Source: Gammaproteobacteria bacterium
Lineage (GTDB): Bacteria; Pseudomonadota; Gammaproteobacteria; UWMA-0217
Assembly: GCA_027081275.1 (NCBI GenBank)
Contig: JALWKV010000211.1
Span: 1-38,339, forward strand
Length of the DNA stretch: 38,339 bases
Direction of reading: 5' to 3'
This document shows, piece after piece, positions 22,944 to 31,772 of the stretch. Under the pieces are notes generated by a model. That model had not been told where the DNA came from. It saw nothing but the letters and a program-made list of their open reading frames with translations, and made no database searches. Numbering within the stretch: position 1 is the first letter of the stretch; each line of letters begins with the position of its first letter. The position numbers and the translations under genes are program-made.

Positions 22944-24051
22944 TCTACTGGTGACCGGCGCGGCCGGCTTCATTGGCGCGAATTTCGTCTACTACTGGCT
23001 CGAAAACTATCCGCAGGATCGTGTCGTCGGGCTCGATGCGCTGACTTACGCGGGCAACCGGGAGAGCATTCGCCCGGCCGAGACCGATCCGGCTTTCCGC
23101 TTCGTTCACGGCGATATCCGGGATCAGGCATTGATCGAGCAGCTGCTCCGCGACGAGAAGATCGACACGATCGTCCACTTCGCCGCCGAGAGCCATGTCG
23201 ATCGCTCCATCAGCGGACCCGACGCCTTCATCGACACCAATATCGGCGGCACCCACTCGATGCTGAAGGCGGCGCGCGCGGTCTGGCTCGACGGTCCGAA
23301 CGGGCGGCTGCCGCACCGCTTTCACCATGTCTCGACGGACGAGGTCTATGGCACGCTCGGCCCGAACGACCCGCCGTTCACCGAATCCACGCCCTATGCG
23401 CCCAACTCGCCCTATTCGGCGAGCAAGGCGGCGTCCGATCATCTGGTTCGCGCCTATCACCACACCTACGGGCTGGAGGTGACGACCAGCAACTGTTCCA
23501 ACAACTACGGGCCCTACCAGTTTCCGGAGAAGCTGATCCCGCTGGTGCTGATCAACATCCTCCACGGCAAGCCGCTGCCGATCTATGGCGATGGCAAGCA
23601 GATCCGCGACTGGCTCTATGTCGATGACCATGCGCGGGGCATCGATCTGATCATCAAGAAGGGGCGGCTGGGCGAGACCTACAACATCGGCGGCCACAAC
23701 GAGTGGGCCAACATCGATATCGTCAATCTGATCTGCGAGCGGATGGACGCGCGTTTTGCAGAGGATCCTGAGATGAAGGAACGCTATCCGGACTCGCCGG
23801 CGGCAAAAGGCGAGAAGTCGAATGGCCTGATCACCTATGTGAAGGATCGCCCGGGCCACGACCAGCGCTACGCCATCGACGCCGCCAAGACCACGGCGGA
23901 GCTTGCCTACAAGCCGGTCGAAAGCTTCGAGACCGGCATCGACAAGACCATCTCCTGGTATCTCGACAACGAGGATTGGTGGCAGGGCATCCTCGACGGC
24001 AGCTATCAGGAGTGGATCGAACAGCAGTATCGGGATCGGAAGGCGAGTTGA
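22936..24051 (+). CDS. rfbB: dTDP-glucose 4,6-dehydratase
   Basis: RfbB (RmlB) converts dTDP-glucose to dTDP-4-keto-6-deoxyglucose with bound NAD. The product is 371 residues. GAAGFIG is at residues 8-14, the catalytic triad of the dehydratase subclass T134-D135-E136 lies in STDEVYG, and Y160/K164 in YSASK. NCSNNYGPYQFPEKLIPL is a family signature. An aagga lies ten bases before the ATG. It ends the overlapping rfbADB set; ugd follows after 62 bases. Confidence 0.97.
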   Translation: MANLLVTGAAGFIGANFVYYWLENYPQDRVVGLDALTYAGNRESIRPAETDPAFRFVHGDIRDQALIEQLLRDEKIDTIVHFAAESHVDRSISGPDAFIDTNIGGTHSMLKAARAVWLDGPNGRLPHRFHHVSTDEVYGTLGPNDPPFTESTPYAPNSPYSASKAASDHLVRAYHHTYGLEVTTSNCSNNYGPYQFPEKLIPLVLINILHGKPLPIYGDGKQIRDWLYVDDHARGIDLIIKKGRLGETYNIGGHNEWANIDIVNLICERMDARFAEDPEMKERYPDSPAAKGEKSNGLITYVKDRPGHDQRYAIDAAKTTAELAYKPVESFETGIDKTISWYLDNEDWWQGILDGSYQEWIEQQYRDRKAS

Positions 24052-24113
24052 TGTCCCTAGGGGGCTCTAAGCTTACTGACTAATCTGATCAATATGAAAA
24101 TTGGGGAATTACA

Positions 24114-25475
24114 ATGAGAGTGACAATCTACGGTTCGGGCTATGTGGGGTTGGTCACGGGCGCCTGTTTTGCCGATGTGGGCAACAAGGTGCTTTGTGTC
24201 GATGTCGATCAGGAGAAGATCGATAATCTGAAAAAGGGTATTTTGCCGATCTACGAGCCTGGCCTCGATGCCGTCGTTGAAGAGGCGATGAAGCTGGGAA
24301 ATCTCGATTTCACCACCGACATGGACCAGGCGGTGGATCATGGAGAGGTTCAGTTCATTGCCGTTGGTACGCCTCCGGATGAAGACGGCTCCGCTGATCT
24401 CCAGTACGTGCTCCAGGTGGCCAAGACCATTGGCGAGCGGATGACGGGGGCAAAGATCATTGTCGACAAGTCTACGGTGCCCGTGGGAACGGCGGACAAG
24501 GTGCGGGAAACCGTTGCCGGCGAACTGGCCAAACGGGGCCTGAAGCTGGATTTTCATGTCGTCTCCAATCCCGAGTTCCTGAAAGAAGGCGCCGCGCTGG
24601 CAGACTTCAAGCGTCCCGACCGGATTGTCGTCGGCACCGACAGCGAGCATGCCACCGCCGTGATGCGGGAGCTGTATGCGCCTTACAATCGCAATCACGA
24701 AAAGCTCATCGTCATGGACATCCGCTCGGCCGAGCTGACCAAGTACGCCGCCAACGCGATGCTGGCAACCAAGATCAGCTTCATGAACGAGATGTCGCAG
24801 CTGGCGGAAAAGCTGGGCGCGGATATCGAGGCTGTGCGCGTCGGGATTGGCTCCGATCCGCGGATCGGCTACCAGTTCATCTATCCTGGCTGCGGCTACG
24901 GTGGCTCCTGTTTTCCGAAGGACGTCAAGGCGCTGGAACGGACAGCCCGCGAGGTGGGTTTCGATGCGCAACTGCTGGCTGCCGTCGAGGCGCGGAACAA
25001 TGACCAGAAGCAGATTCTGTTCCGCAAGCTGAATCGCCATTTCGACGGCGATCTCGCCGGCAAGACCATTGCCGTCTGGGGGCTGGCCTTCAAGCCCAAT
25101 ACCGACGACATGCGCGATGCGCCCTCGCGGGTGCTGATGGAATCGCTGTGGGAAGTTGGCGCGAGCGTTCGCGCCTACGATCCGGAAGCGATGGACGAGG
25201 CGCGCCGGATCTACGGCGAACGGGACGACATGACACTGGTCGAGGCGCCTTACGATGCGCTGGACGGCGCCGATGCGCTGGTCGTCTGCACCGAGTGGAA
25301 AATCTTCTGGAGCCCGGACTTCGAAGAGATCGTCCAGCGTTTGAAACAGCCGGTGATTGTCGATGGTCGAAACATCTACGATCTCGATCGCATGCGCCAT
25401 TACGGCATCGCCTACTACGCGGTCGGGCGTGAGCAGACCGAGGCGCCAGCGGTTCAGATTCGCGCTGTCCAGTAG
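24114..25475 (+). CDS. ugd: UDP-glucose 6-dehydrogenase
   Basis: This enzyme oxidises UDP-glucose to UDP-glucuronate with two NAD. The 453 residues fit the UgdA/TuaD type. GSGYVG at residues 7-12 is the NAD site, and the catalytic cysteine is C266 in [14 protein letters not shown]. The three domains (NAD-binding, central dimer, UDP-binding) are complete. A gggga ribosome-binding site precedes the ATG. Glucuronate or a derived sugar may be part of the polysaccharide. It converges on the minus-strand SDR gene 22 bases away, with no clear terminator. Confidence 0.96.
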   Translation: MRVTIYGSGYVGLVTGACFADVGNKVLCVDVDQEKIDNLKKGILPIYEPGLDAVVEEAMKLGNLDFTTDMDQAVDHGEVQFIAVGTPPDEDGSADLQYVLQVAKTIGERMTGAKIIVDKSTVPVGTADKVRETVAGELAKRGLKLDFHVVSNPEFLKEGAALADFKRPDRIVVGTDSEHATAVMRELYAPYNRNHEKLIVMDIRSAELTKYAANAMLATKISFMNEMSQLAEKLGADIEAVRVGIGSDPRIGYQFIYPGCGYGGSCFPKDVKALERTAREVGFDAQLLAAVEARNNDQKQILFRKLNRHFDGDLAGKTIAVWGLAFKPNTDDMRDAPSRVLMESLWEVGASVRAYDPEAMDEARRIYGERDDMTLVEAPYDALDGADALVVCTEWKIFWSPDFEEIVQRLKQPVIVDGRNIYDLDRMRHYGIAYYAVGREQTEAPAVQIRAVQ

Positions 25476-25497
25476 GCGGAAAGATTCATCGCACTCA

Positions 25498-26361
25498 CTA
25501 TCCAGCGCGAAGCAGATCTTCGCGCCGCGGATGGAACGGGCGCGGGGCGTGGCCGAAATCACGCCTCGCGTCACTGTCATCGAAGATCAGATCCACGTTG
25601 GAGCGATCGGCCATTTCCGGCGTCAGCTCCGCATAGCGCGGCAGCAGGGAAGCCAGGCGGAGCGCCGCTTTTGCGCCGGTGCTCGGAATGCTCAGCACTC
25701 TTTCCCGCCGCTCCAGGCCCGCGAAAATCCGCGCAACCATCTCCCGGTAGGTGATTTCCTCTCCGCCGGTGGCGGTGTAGAGCCGGTTTTCGCTTGTGGG
25801 TGTCGCGAGACAGCTAAGTACACTCGTTGCGAGATCTTCGGCATGGACCGGGCTGCGCAGGCCGCTGGCCTTGCCCACCAGCGGAAAAAATCCAAAGTGT
25901 TCGATGAATCCGGCGATGGTGGCGACGTTCTTGTCCAGTCCGGCGCCGTAGACCATGGTTGGCCGCAGAATCGTCCAGGCCGTGCTCGATCTCTCCGCTT
26001 GGTTACGCACAAACTCCTCACCACGCAGCAGCTTCTCGGCGGTCCTTCGTTCCGCCGGGTTGGGCGACCGTTGCTTGGAGACGGCGCTGGTCGAGCTGAA
26101 AGCGATGATTCGGCCCGGGGGCGTTCGGGAGCGTTGCAGCAGCGTCGCTAGTACCCAGATCGGCGCCAGGCTGATCAGCGTTTCGGTGCCGGTAAATGGG
26201 TAGGCATCTTGCGATGCATCCAGCGCCTTCCACTCGATACCCTGTTGCGGCCGTGGGCGGGATCGGCTGATCGCAGCGACCCGATAGCCGCCATCGACGA
26301 GTCGTGGCAGTAAGAAATGACCGATGAGGCTGGCCGCCCCCAGAACGACGGCATCCTTCAA
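25498..26361 (-). CDS. Atypical NAD-dependent epimerase/dehydratase-like SDR protein
   Basis: This 287-residue Rossmann protein resembles extended short-chain dehydrogenases acting on nucleotide sugars. The start is a TTG at 26361, overlapping the glycosyltransferase stop as TTGA with GGAG nine bases upstream; no ATG fits in frame. VVLGAASLIG at residues 5-14 is an altered GxxGxxG nucleotide loop. The usual YxxxK catalytic pair appears as R106-TAE-K110, so the tyrosine is missing. RPTMVYGAGLDKN is a family-like segment. It could be a non-catalytic or atypical member; the substrate is unknown. Probably translated with the glycosyltransferase upstream. Confidence 0.75.
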   Translation of the reverse strand: MKDAVVLGAASLIGHFLLPRLVDGGYRVAAISRSRPRPQQGIEWKALDASQDAYPFTGTETLISLAPIWVLATLLQRSRTPPGRIIAFSSTSAVSKQRSPNPAERRTAEKLLRGEEFVRNQAERSSTAWTILRPTMVYGAGLDKNVATIAGFIEHFGFFPLVGKASGLRSPVHAEDLATSVLSCLATPTSENRLYTATGGEEITYREMVARIFAGLERRERVLSIPSTGAKAALRLASLLPRYAELTPEMADRSNVDLIFDDSDARRDFGHAPRPFHPRREDLLRAG

Positions 26362-27200
26362 CGCAGATGACTCCGGATCGCCCAGACCGGCGCCAGCAAC
26401 AGAAACCGCGCCCAGATCGCCGTGTAGACGGCGACCATCACAATGCGTGGATAGCGATCCCTGTAGAACTTGCGATAGTAGCGCGCCATCCCCTTGTGCT
26501 TGTGCCACTCCACCCGGACCTGACGGCCGCGGCTGCTGCCGCCCTTGCTGTGCGTGATCGTGACATCGGGAAGAAATATCACCTTCCAGCCCTTTTGCCA
26601 GAAGCGCTTGCACCAGTCCAGATCCTCGCAGTGGAGAAAGTAGCCCTCATCGAGCGGGCCGACATCATCCAGCGCCTGACGGCGGACGAACATGCAGGCG
26701 CCCGAGATCGCGTCCACCTCGATGGGGTGCTCAGGCAGCGGCGCGCCGACCTTGTTGATGCCGGCGCTACGCTTGCCGAACAGCGTGGAAAGGGCCGCCA
26801 GCGGTGTCGGTTCCTCTCGCCGGCAGCCGCGTTGTTCGGAGCCATCCTCGTTGAGGATACGGGGGCCGCACATGCCGATATCGGGGTGTGCTTCCATGAA
26901 TCGGTACATCGTGGCGATGGCTGGCTCATCGATGACGGCATCGGGGTTCAACAGCAGGTAATAGGAAGCCTCGATGCTGCCGATGGCGCTGTTGTTCGCG
27001 GCGGCAAAGCCGAGATTCCGTCCGTGGCGCAGGATGCTGAGTCGTGGATGTTTGGGCAGGGTCTCCAGACTTCGGTCGCGTGACCCGTTGTCCGCCACGA
27101 CCAGTCGGTCGATGGAAGGGCAGGCCAGCGCGCCGGCAACGGCGCGTCGGAGCTTGTCCCCGGCGTTGTAGTTGACGATGATGGCCGCGATAGTGGTCAT
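26358..27200 (-). CDS. Family 2 glycosyltransferase, rhamnosyltransferase-like
   Basis: A 280-residue inverting GT-A glycosyltransferase. The ATG at 27200 gives MTTIAAIIVNYNAGDKL; upstream codons are not supported. VVADNGSRD at residues 34-42 is the nucleotide-binding strand, LLLNPDAVI around 83-90 the NPD version of the DxD metal motif, and GYFLHCEDLDWCKRFWQKGW the ED motif region. A C-terminal hydrophobic stretch may touch the membrane. Relatives of this type often transfer rhamnose, which fits the rfb genes nearby; this is inference. It is divergent from wzm, with a 154-base gap between. Confidence 0.88.
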   Translation of the reverse strand: MTTIAAIIVNYNAGDKLRRAVAGALACPSIDRLVVADNGSRDRSLETLPKHPRLSILRHGRNLGFAAANNSAIGSIEASYYLLLNPDAVIDEPAIATMYRFMEAHPDIGMCGPRILNEDGSEQRGCRREEPTPLAALSTLFGKRSAGINKVGAPLPEHPIEVDAISGACMFVRRQALDDVGPLDEGYFLHCEDLDWCKRFWQKGWKVIFLPDVTITHSKGGSSRGRQVRVEWHKHKGMARYYRKFYRDRYPRIVMVAVYTAIWARFLLLAPVWAIRSHLR

Positions 27201-27354
27201 GGTTATGGTGTCGAGGGGGGGGCTGCAGTCGGCCCTCGAGCGCGAACGCTTCGAGATGCCTTGGTGTCTTGTACAACAGTTGCTAACCGCATTTGAGCGT
27301 TGTCGTGTAGAATACGCCGTTCGCCACGATGGTGCCTCAACAGCTTGGCAGTAC

Positions 27355-28191
27355 ATGAAGGACTCTCGTTCATTTCAAGCCTCCAATCCCGTTGCACTCG
27401 CAGGATCCCTATGGCGTAACCGCTATCTGATCTGGCAGATGAGCCGGCGCGAGGTCCTGGGCCGCTATCGGGGCTCGATACTCGGCTTGACCTGGTCGTT
27501 TTTCTACCCGGTCTTGATGCTGGCGGTATACACATTTGTCTTTTCGGTCGTTTTCAGAATGCGCTGGGGAGGGTTGGGTGTGGCAGAGGGTAAAGCGCAG
27601 TTCGCGATTATTCTGTTTGTCGGGTTGATTGTCCACGCACTTCTTGCCGAAGTCTTGAACCGGGCGCCATCGTTGATCCTGTCCAATCCATCCTATGTAA
27701 AAAAAGTCGTGTTTCCGCTCGAGGTGCTGCCAGTCGTCACCATGGGGTCAGCGCTATTTCACACATTCATCAGCCTGCTGGTGCTCATGATGGCGATGCT
27801 GCTGACGGGCGTAGCCATTTCCACAACCGCGTTTCTTCTGCCACTGATATTGCTGCCATTGGTGATGCTTGTGTTGGGGCTTGCCTGGCTTCTTTCCTCT
27901 CTTGGCGTCTATCTTCGGGATGTGGGTCAGACGATCGGAGTTGTCACTAGTGTAGCGCTTTTTCTGGCGCCAGTTTTCTACCCTCTCGATGCTTTACCGG
28001 AGCAGTATCGTCCTTGGCTATATCTCAATCCCCTTACATTTATCATTGAACAGGCCAGAGCTGTACTCATCTGGGGGCAGTCCCCGAACTACGCGGGGCT
28101 GGCTCTCTACTGGCTTGTTGCGCTTGTTATCGCATGGAGTGGGTATTTATGGTTTCAGAAGACGCGACAGGGGTTCGCCGATGTCATGTGA
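27355..28191 (+). CDS. wzm: Polysaccharide ABC exporter permease
   Basis: Wzm-type permeases form the membrane channel that moves lipid-linked O-antigen or capsule across the inner membrane. The ATG at 27355 gives MKDSRSFQASNPVALAGSLW and 278 residues, the usual size; the frame upstream is not supported. The N-terminal SRREVLGRYRGSILGLTWSF is the amphipathic segment typical of ABC-2 polysaccharide exporters, followed by six membrane helices. FYPLDALPEQYRPWLYLNPL is a family signature. Eleven bases overlap wzt. A TAGAAT at 27308-27313 could be a -10, but no good -35 is seen. Confidence 0.93.
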   Translation: MKDSRSFQASNPVALAGSLWRNRYLIWQMSRREVLGRYRGSILGLTWSFFYPVLMLAVYTFVFSVVFRMRWGGLGVAEGKAQFAIILFVGLIVHALLAEVLNRAPSLILSNPSYVKKVVFPLEVLPVVTMGSALFHTFISLLVLMMAMLLTGVAISTTAFLLPLILLPLVMLVLGLAWLLSSLGVYLRDVGQTIGVVTSVALFLAPVFYPLDALPEQYRPWLYLNPLTFIIEQARAVLIWGQSPNYAGLALYWLVALVIAWSGYLWFQKTRQGFADVM

Positions 28192-29497
28192 GTCCCCGGG
28201 TGACATTTCCATTCGTGTCAGTGATCTGAGCAAATGCTATCACATCTATGACAAGCCAAATGATCGCCTGAAACAGATGATCGTGCCGCGTTTACGGCGT
28301 TTGCTCGGGAAAGGCGGTGCGGTTCAATACTACCGGGAATTCTGGGCCCTGCGTGATGTCTCCTTTGCGCTTGCGCGTGGCGAAACGGTGGGTGTCGTAG
28401 GGCAGAACGGCAGCGGTAAGTCGACGTTACTTCAATTGATATGCGGTACGCTGACGCCAACGTCGGGCGTTGTCGAGAAACACGGCAGGGTCGCGGCCCT
28501 GCTGGAGCTTGGGTCGGGATTTAGTCCGGAATTCACCGGAAGAGAAAATGTGTTCATCAGCGCGGCGGTTCTTGGTCTGGGGCAGGAAGAGATAGCGGCG
28601 CGCTTTGATGATATCGCGGCATTTGCGGACATCGGTGAGTTCATTGATCAGCCCGTCAAGACCTATTCGAGTGGCATGCAGGCTAGATTGGCTTTTGCTG
28701 TCGCTATCAATGTTGATCCGGATATTCTGATCATCGATGAAGCCTTGGCTGTAGGTGATGTTCGTTTCGTAGCCAAATGCATGAGACGGATAAAGGACAT
28801 ACAGGCGTCTGGTGCGACGGTCCTTTTTGTCAGTCACGATATTGCCTCGGTCCGATCCCTGTGCAAACGGGTAATATGGCTCGAAGGGGGGCGGGTTCGA
28901 GAAGATGGCGATGTTTTTCCCGTAACTGGCCGGTTCATGGAGCAGATGTGTGGCGACGCGCAAGATGTGGATGCAGCGGGAGAGTCGGCCAGGAGGGATG
29001 CAGACGAAGATACCGAAACACGCTTGAAACGCGACATCTCGTCGTTGGCCGTTACGCATTGGGGGTCGAACAGGGGGATTGTCCGTGCGGCGTCTGTTTG
29101 TGATGAACGAGAGCGGAGAGTCGATTTGCTGCGGTGGGGGCAGAAAATGCTCGTCATTGTCGACCTGGAACTGCCCGCCACCATATCACGAGATCATCTT
29201 GCCGTTGCGTTCTCTATCAAGGATCTGAAAGGGACTGATCTGATTGTTTCTACGACTGCCGAACATGGCGAGCTCGATATTCCGAGCGACGGGCGTTTTC
29301 GCGTTATTTTTGCAATGCGAAACTACCTTGTGATGGGTAAATACTTACTCGTAGTGGCCGTCGAGAACAGAATGTACAAGGATATTCACTATTATGAATA
29401 TATTGAAGGCGCACAGTATTTCTCGACGATATCCGATGTCGAATACTATGGCTTGTTTCATCCAGACATCAGGCGGGACGTGGTGGGTTTGAAATGA
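28181..29497 (+). CDS. wzt: Polysaccharide ABC exporter ATPase with C-terminal extension
   Basis: This 438-residue ATPase powers Wzm. The ATG at 28181 follows agggg by eight bases. Walker A GQNGSGKST is at residues 74-82, signature SSGMQ at 163-167, Walker B ILIIDE at 182-187, and the H-loop histidine at 219. About 180 residues follow the ATPase, in the position and size of the Wzt C-terminal carbohydrate-binding domain that reads the capped chain end in E. coli O8/O9a. An acidic hinge (DAAGESARRDADEDTET) precedes it. The stop overlaps the next gene as ATGA. Confidence 0.93.
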   Translation: MSCESPGDISIRVSDLSKCYHIYDKPNDRLKQMIVPRLRRLLGKGGAVQYYREFWALRDVSFALARGETVGVVGQNGSGKSTLLQLICGTLTPTSGVVEKHGRVAALLELGSGFSPEFTGRENVFISAAVLGLGQEEIAARFDDIAAFADIGEFIDQPVKTYSSGMQARLAFAVAINVDPDILIIDEALAVGDVRFVAKCMRRIKDIQASGATVLFVSHDIASVRSLCKRVIWLEGGRVREDGDVFPVTGRFMEQMCGDAQDVDAAGESARRDADEDTETRLKRDISSLAVTHWGSNRGIVRAASVCDERERRVDLLRWGQKMLVIVDLELPATISRDHLAVAFSIKDLKGTDLIVSTTAEHGELDIPSDGRFRVIFAMRNYLVMGKYLLVVAVENRMYKDIHYYEYIEGAQYFSTISDVEYYGLFHPDIRRDVVGLK

Positions 29498-31755
29498 ATC
29501 GACGTGGAGCGGTTAATTCCAGGGAATACTGGGAAAGTCGGTTTGAAGAAGACTGGGATCAGAAGAGAGGTCCCGAACAATCGCTCTTTTTTGCTAGGTT
29601 GGCTACCGAGAGCTTTCCCGCTTGGTTTTGGGAGGCGGTGCGGAAGAAACGGTTGGCGGTCGCGGATTGGGGGTGTGCGGAGGGTGCGGGAACCGATTGG
29701 TTGGCATCGTATCTTTCCGTGGTTCCTGTCGTTGGAATAGATTTTTCCAGAAAAGCGATAGGTATCGCTGGTGCGAGATATCCTGCTGTCGATTTTCGCT
29801 GTCAAGACTGGCTTGATGATGCCCCTGTGGGTGAGCTGTACGATGTCGTGATTTCGTCGAATACGCTCGAACATTTTCATGATCCTTTCGTGGTTCTGGG
29901 TTCTATCTCCAGGCGCGCAAAAAAGGCGGTTGCACTCCTGTTGCCCTATCGTGAGGTAGAGAGGGATGAGGAGCACTTCTATACATTCTTGCCGGAAAAC
30001 ATCCCGGTCCAACTCAACAATGGGTTCTTGCTGTGTCATGCACGGGTGGTCGATTGTTTGGGAAGGGAGGGTAGTGAGTGGGCTGGTGAGCAGATTGCAT
30101 TGCTCTATATCGACCCCGACTTCTTTTTTGGTTTGAACTTGGCGCTGAAGGATGTGGAACTTGTGCAGGAAGACTATCGTAACAGGTTGGTGTCCTTGCA
30201 GCATCGAAAAGAAAGTCTAGAGGCGAAAGTGTCCACATTGACGGAGCAGTTGACAGCGCAGGCTAGAGATAATCAGAAACTGGTGCTGGAGTTAAAAGAT
30301 CGTGAGAGTGAAGTCGAGCGGCTTGAAGTGCTGAACAATGAAAAATCGGCTTCTGTTGCGCAATTGCAGGCTCGGCTCGACGCGCTGGAATCATCGACGA
30401 TATGGCGAAGCACGCGCCCACTAAGGGTGGCCGGGACGAAAGTGAAATCAATGCTTGCTGGAAGGTATGGGCTGCTAAAGAAGATGTTCTGGCGTCTTCC
30501 TCCGTCGGTGCGCAGCCGTTTGCATGGGCCGCGGCACACTTTTGTGCGATGGGTCAGGCGATACACGGGGGCAACGTCCACCTCGAATCGGTCGCGTGGC
30601 GTCAACGACCTGAGTTGGTCCGAGTTCAGCAGCACGGTTCTCGCTGACCGGGCCGCTTATCGCGGTATTTTCGTCCAGGAGAACATAATAGGCTGGAATG
30701 TGCCTCTCTATCAGCGGCCACAACAGATGGCAACGGCGTTGGGGCGTTTGGGATATCTGGTGATATATCGCACGAGTGACACTGGTGTCGACGCGGTCGA
30801 TGGCTTCAGGCAAGTTGCCGAAAATGTTTGGCTTGCGAATGCGAGAGAAGTTGACTCGCTTGAAGGTGTCGTCAGGTCGGTATACTCGACCGCGTTTTTT
30901 GCCGCGCCCGACATGCTCGACAAATATCGGCGCGACGTGGTCGTCTATGAATACATCGATCATATCGATCCCCAGATCAGTGGTGACGATGTAAACGTCA
31001 AGGCGCTGCTGAACCTCAAGGAGTTTGCTTTTTCCGGCGGAGCAGATCTGGTGATTGCCTCAGCAAAAGCGCTTTTCGAAGAGGCACGGGATGCGGTGGG
31101 TGAGCACCGCGTCGCACTGGTGCCTAACGGCGTAGACACCCGCCACTATCGCAACCAAAAGCATGATAATTTCTCGCTTCCAGCTGAGCTCCAGGAATGG
31201 GCTGGGAGGTTCGATGCGGTGGTTGGCTACTTTGGCGCGCTCGCGCCATGGCTTTGGTATGATGAGTTGGAAAAGCTCATATCTAGCAATCGAAACTTGG
31301 GGTTTCTTTTCATTGGGGATGACTATTACGGTGGGGCTGAAAAGTTGCCATTGTTGGATAATGTTTCCTATATCGGGTCTATCGATTACCAGGTGTTGCC
31401 TGGTTATGCTCGTCTCTTCGATGTTTGTCTAATCCCATTTGCTCCCGGTGAGATCGCGAGAACGACATCTCCGCTAAAGTTATTCGAGTACTTCGCCATG
31501 GAGAAGCCCGTTGTTTCGACCTCTTTCATGGATGAGTGCGTGGCGTTTCCGGAAGTCTTTCATGGAGATTCCGCAGAGTCACTCGCAGAGGCGATATCTT
31601 CTGCGCGCAAGGCTGGTGCAGATTCGGAATATCGAGCAAGACTCCGCCAATTGGCCGACGAGAATGATTGGGATCAGCGAGCCAAGGCGTTTATGAGGGC
31701 TGTCGAGAAAGTCAGGAATGCGAGCGGACAAGGCCGCGAGCCAAATATTTCATAG
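29494..31755 (+). CDS. Methyltransferase-coiled coil-glycosyltransferase fusion
   Basis: This 753-residue protein has three parts. Residues 1-210 are a class I SAM methyltransferase: AVADWGCAEGAG (55-66) is motif I, VVGID (79-83) the acidic strand end, and VVISSNTLEHF (118-128) the post-I region. Residues 220-301 are a heptad-rich coiled coil rich in Glu, Lys, Leu and Gln. A STIWRSTRPLR linker (301-311), common in glycosyltransferase fusions, leads to a GT-B, GT4-like domain (about 375-745) with GYFGALAPWLWYDEL and SPLKLFEYFAMEKPVVST. It is coupled to wzt by ATGA. A role as chain-capping and length-setting enzyme is inferred from WbdD in O9a, which also has methyltransferase and coiled coil but no glycosyltransferase. 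Confidence 0.85.
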   Translation: MNRRGAVNSREYWESRFEEDWDQKRGPEQSLFFARLATESFPAWFWEAVRKKRLAVADWGCAEGAGTDWLASYLSVVPVVGIDFSRKAIGIAGARYPAVDFRCQDWLDDAPVGELYDVVISSNTLEHFHDPFVVLGSISRRAKKAVALLLPYREVERDEEHFYTFLPENIPVQLNNGFLLCHARVVDCLGREGSEWAGEQIALLYIDPDFFFGLNLALKDVELVQEDYRNRLVSLQHRKESLEAKVSTLTEQLTAQARDNQKLVLELKDRESEVERLEVLNNEKSASVAQLQARLDALESSTIWRSTRPLRVAGTKVKSMLAGRYGLLKKMFWRLPPSVRSRLHGPRHTFVRWVRRYTGATSTSNRSRGVNDLSWSEFSSTVLADRAAYRGIFVQENIIGWNVPLYQRPQQMATALGRLGYLVIYRTSDTGVDAVDGFRQVAENVWLANAREVDSLEGVVRSVYSTAFFAAPDMLDKYRRDVVVYEYIDHIDPQISGDDVNVKALLNLKEFAFSGGADLVIASAKALFEEARDAVGEHRVALVPNGVDTRHYRNQKHDNFSLPAELQEWAGRFDAVVGYFGALAPWLWYDELEKLISSNRNLGFLFIGDDYYGGAEKLPLLDNVSYIGSIDYQVLPGYARLFDVCLIPFAPGEIARTTSPLKLFEYFAMEKPVVSTSFMDECVAFPEVFHGDSAESLAEAISSARKAGADSEYRARLRQLADENDWDQRAKAFMRAVEKVRNASGQGREPNIS

Positions 31756-31772
31756 CTGTTTTTGTGTCCTCG

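Noticed and set aside
24057-25580. A long open frame antisense to ugd
   Set aside because: It is a shadow of a complete UDP-glucose dehydrogenase with its catalytic cysteine.
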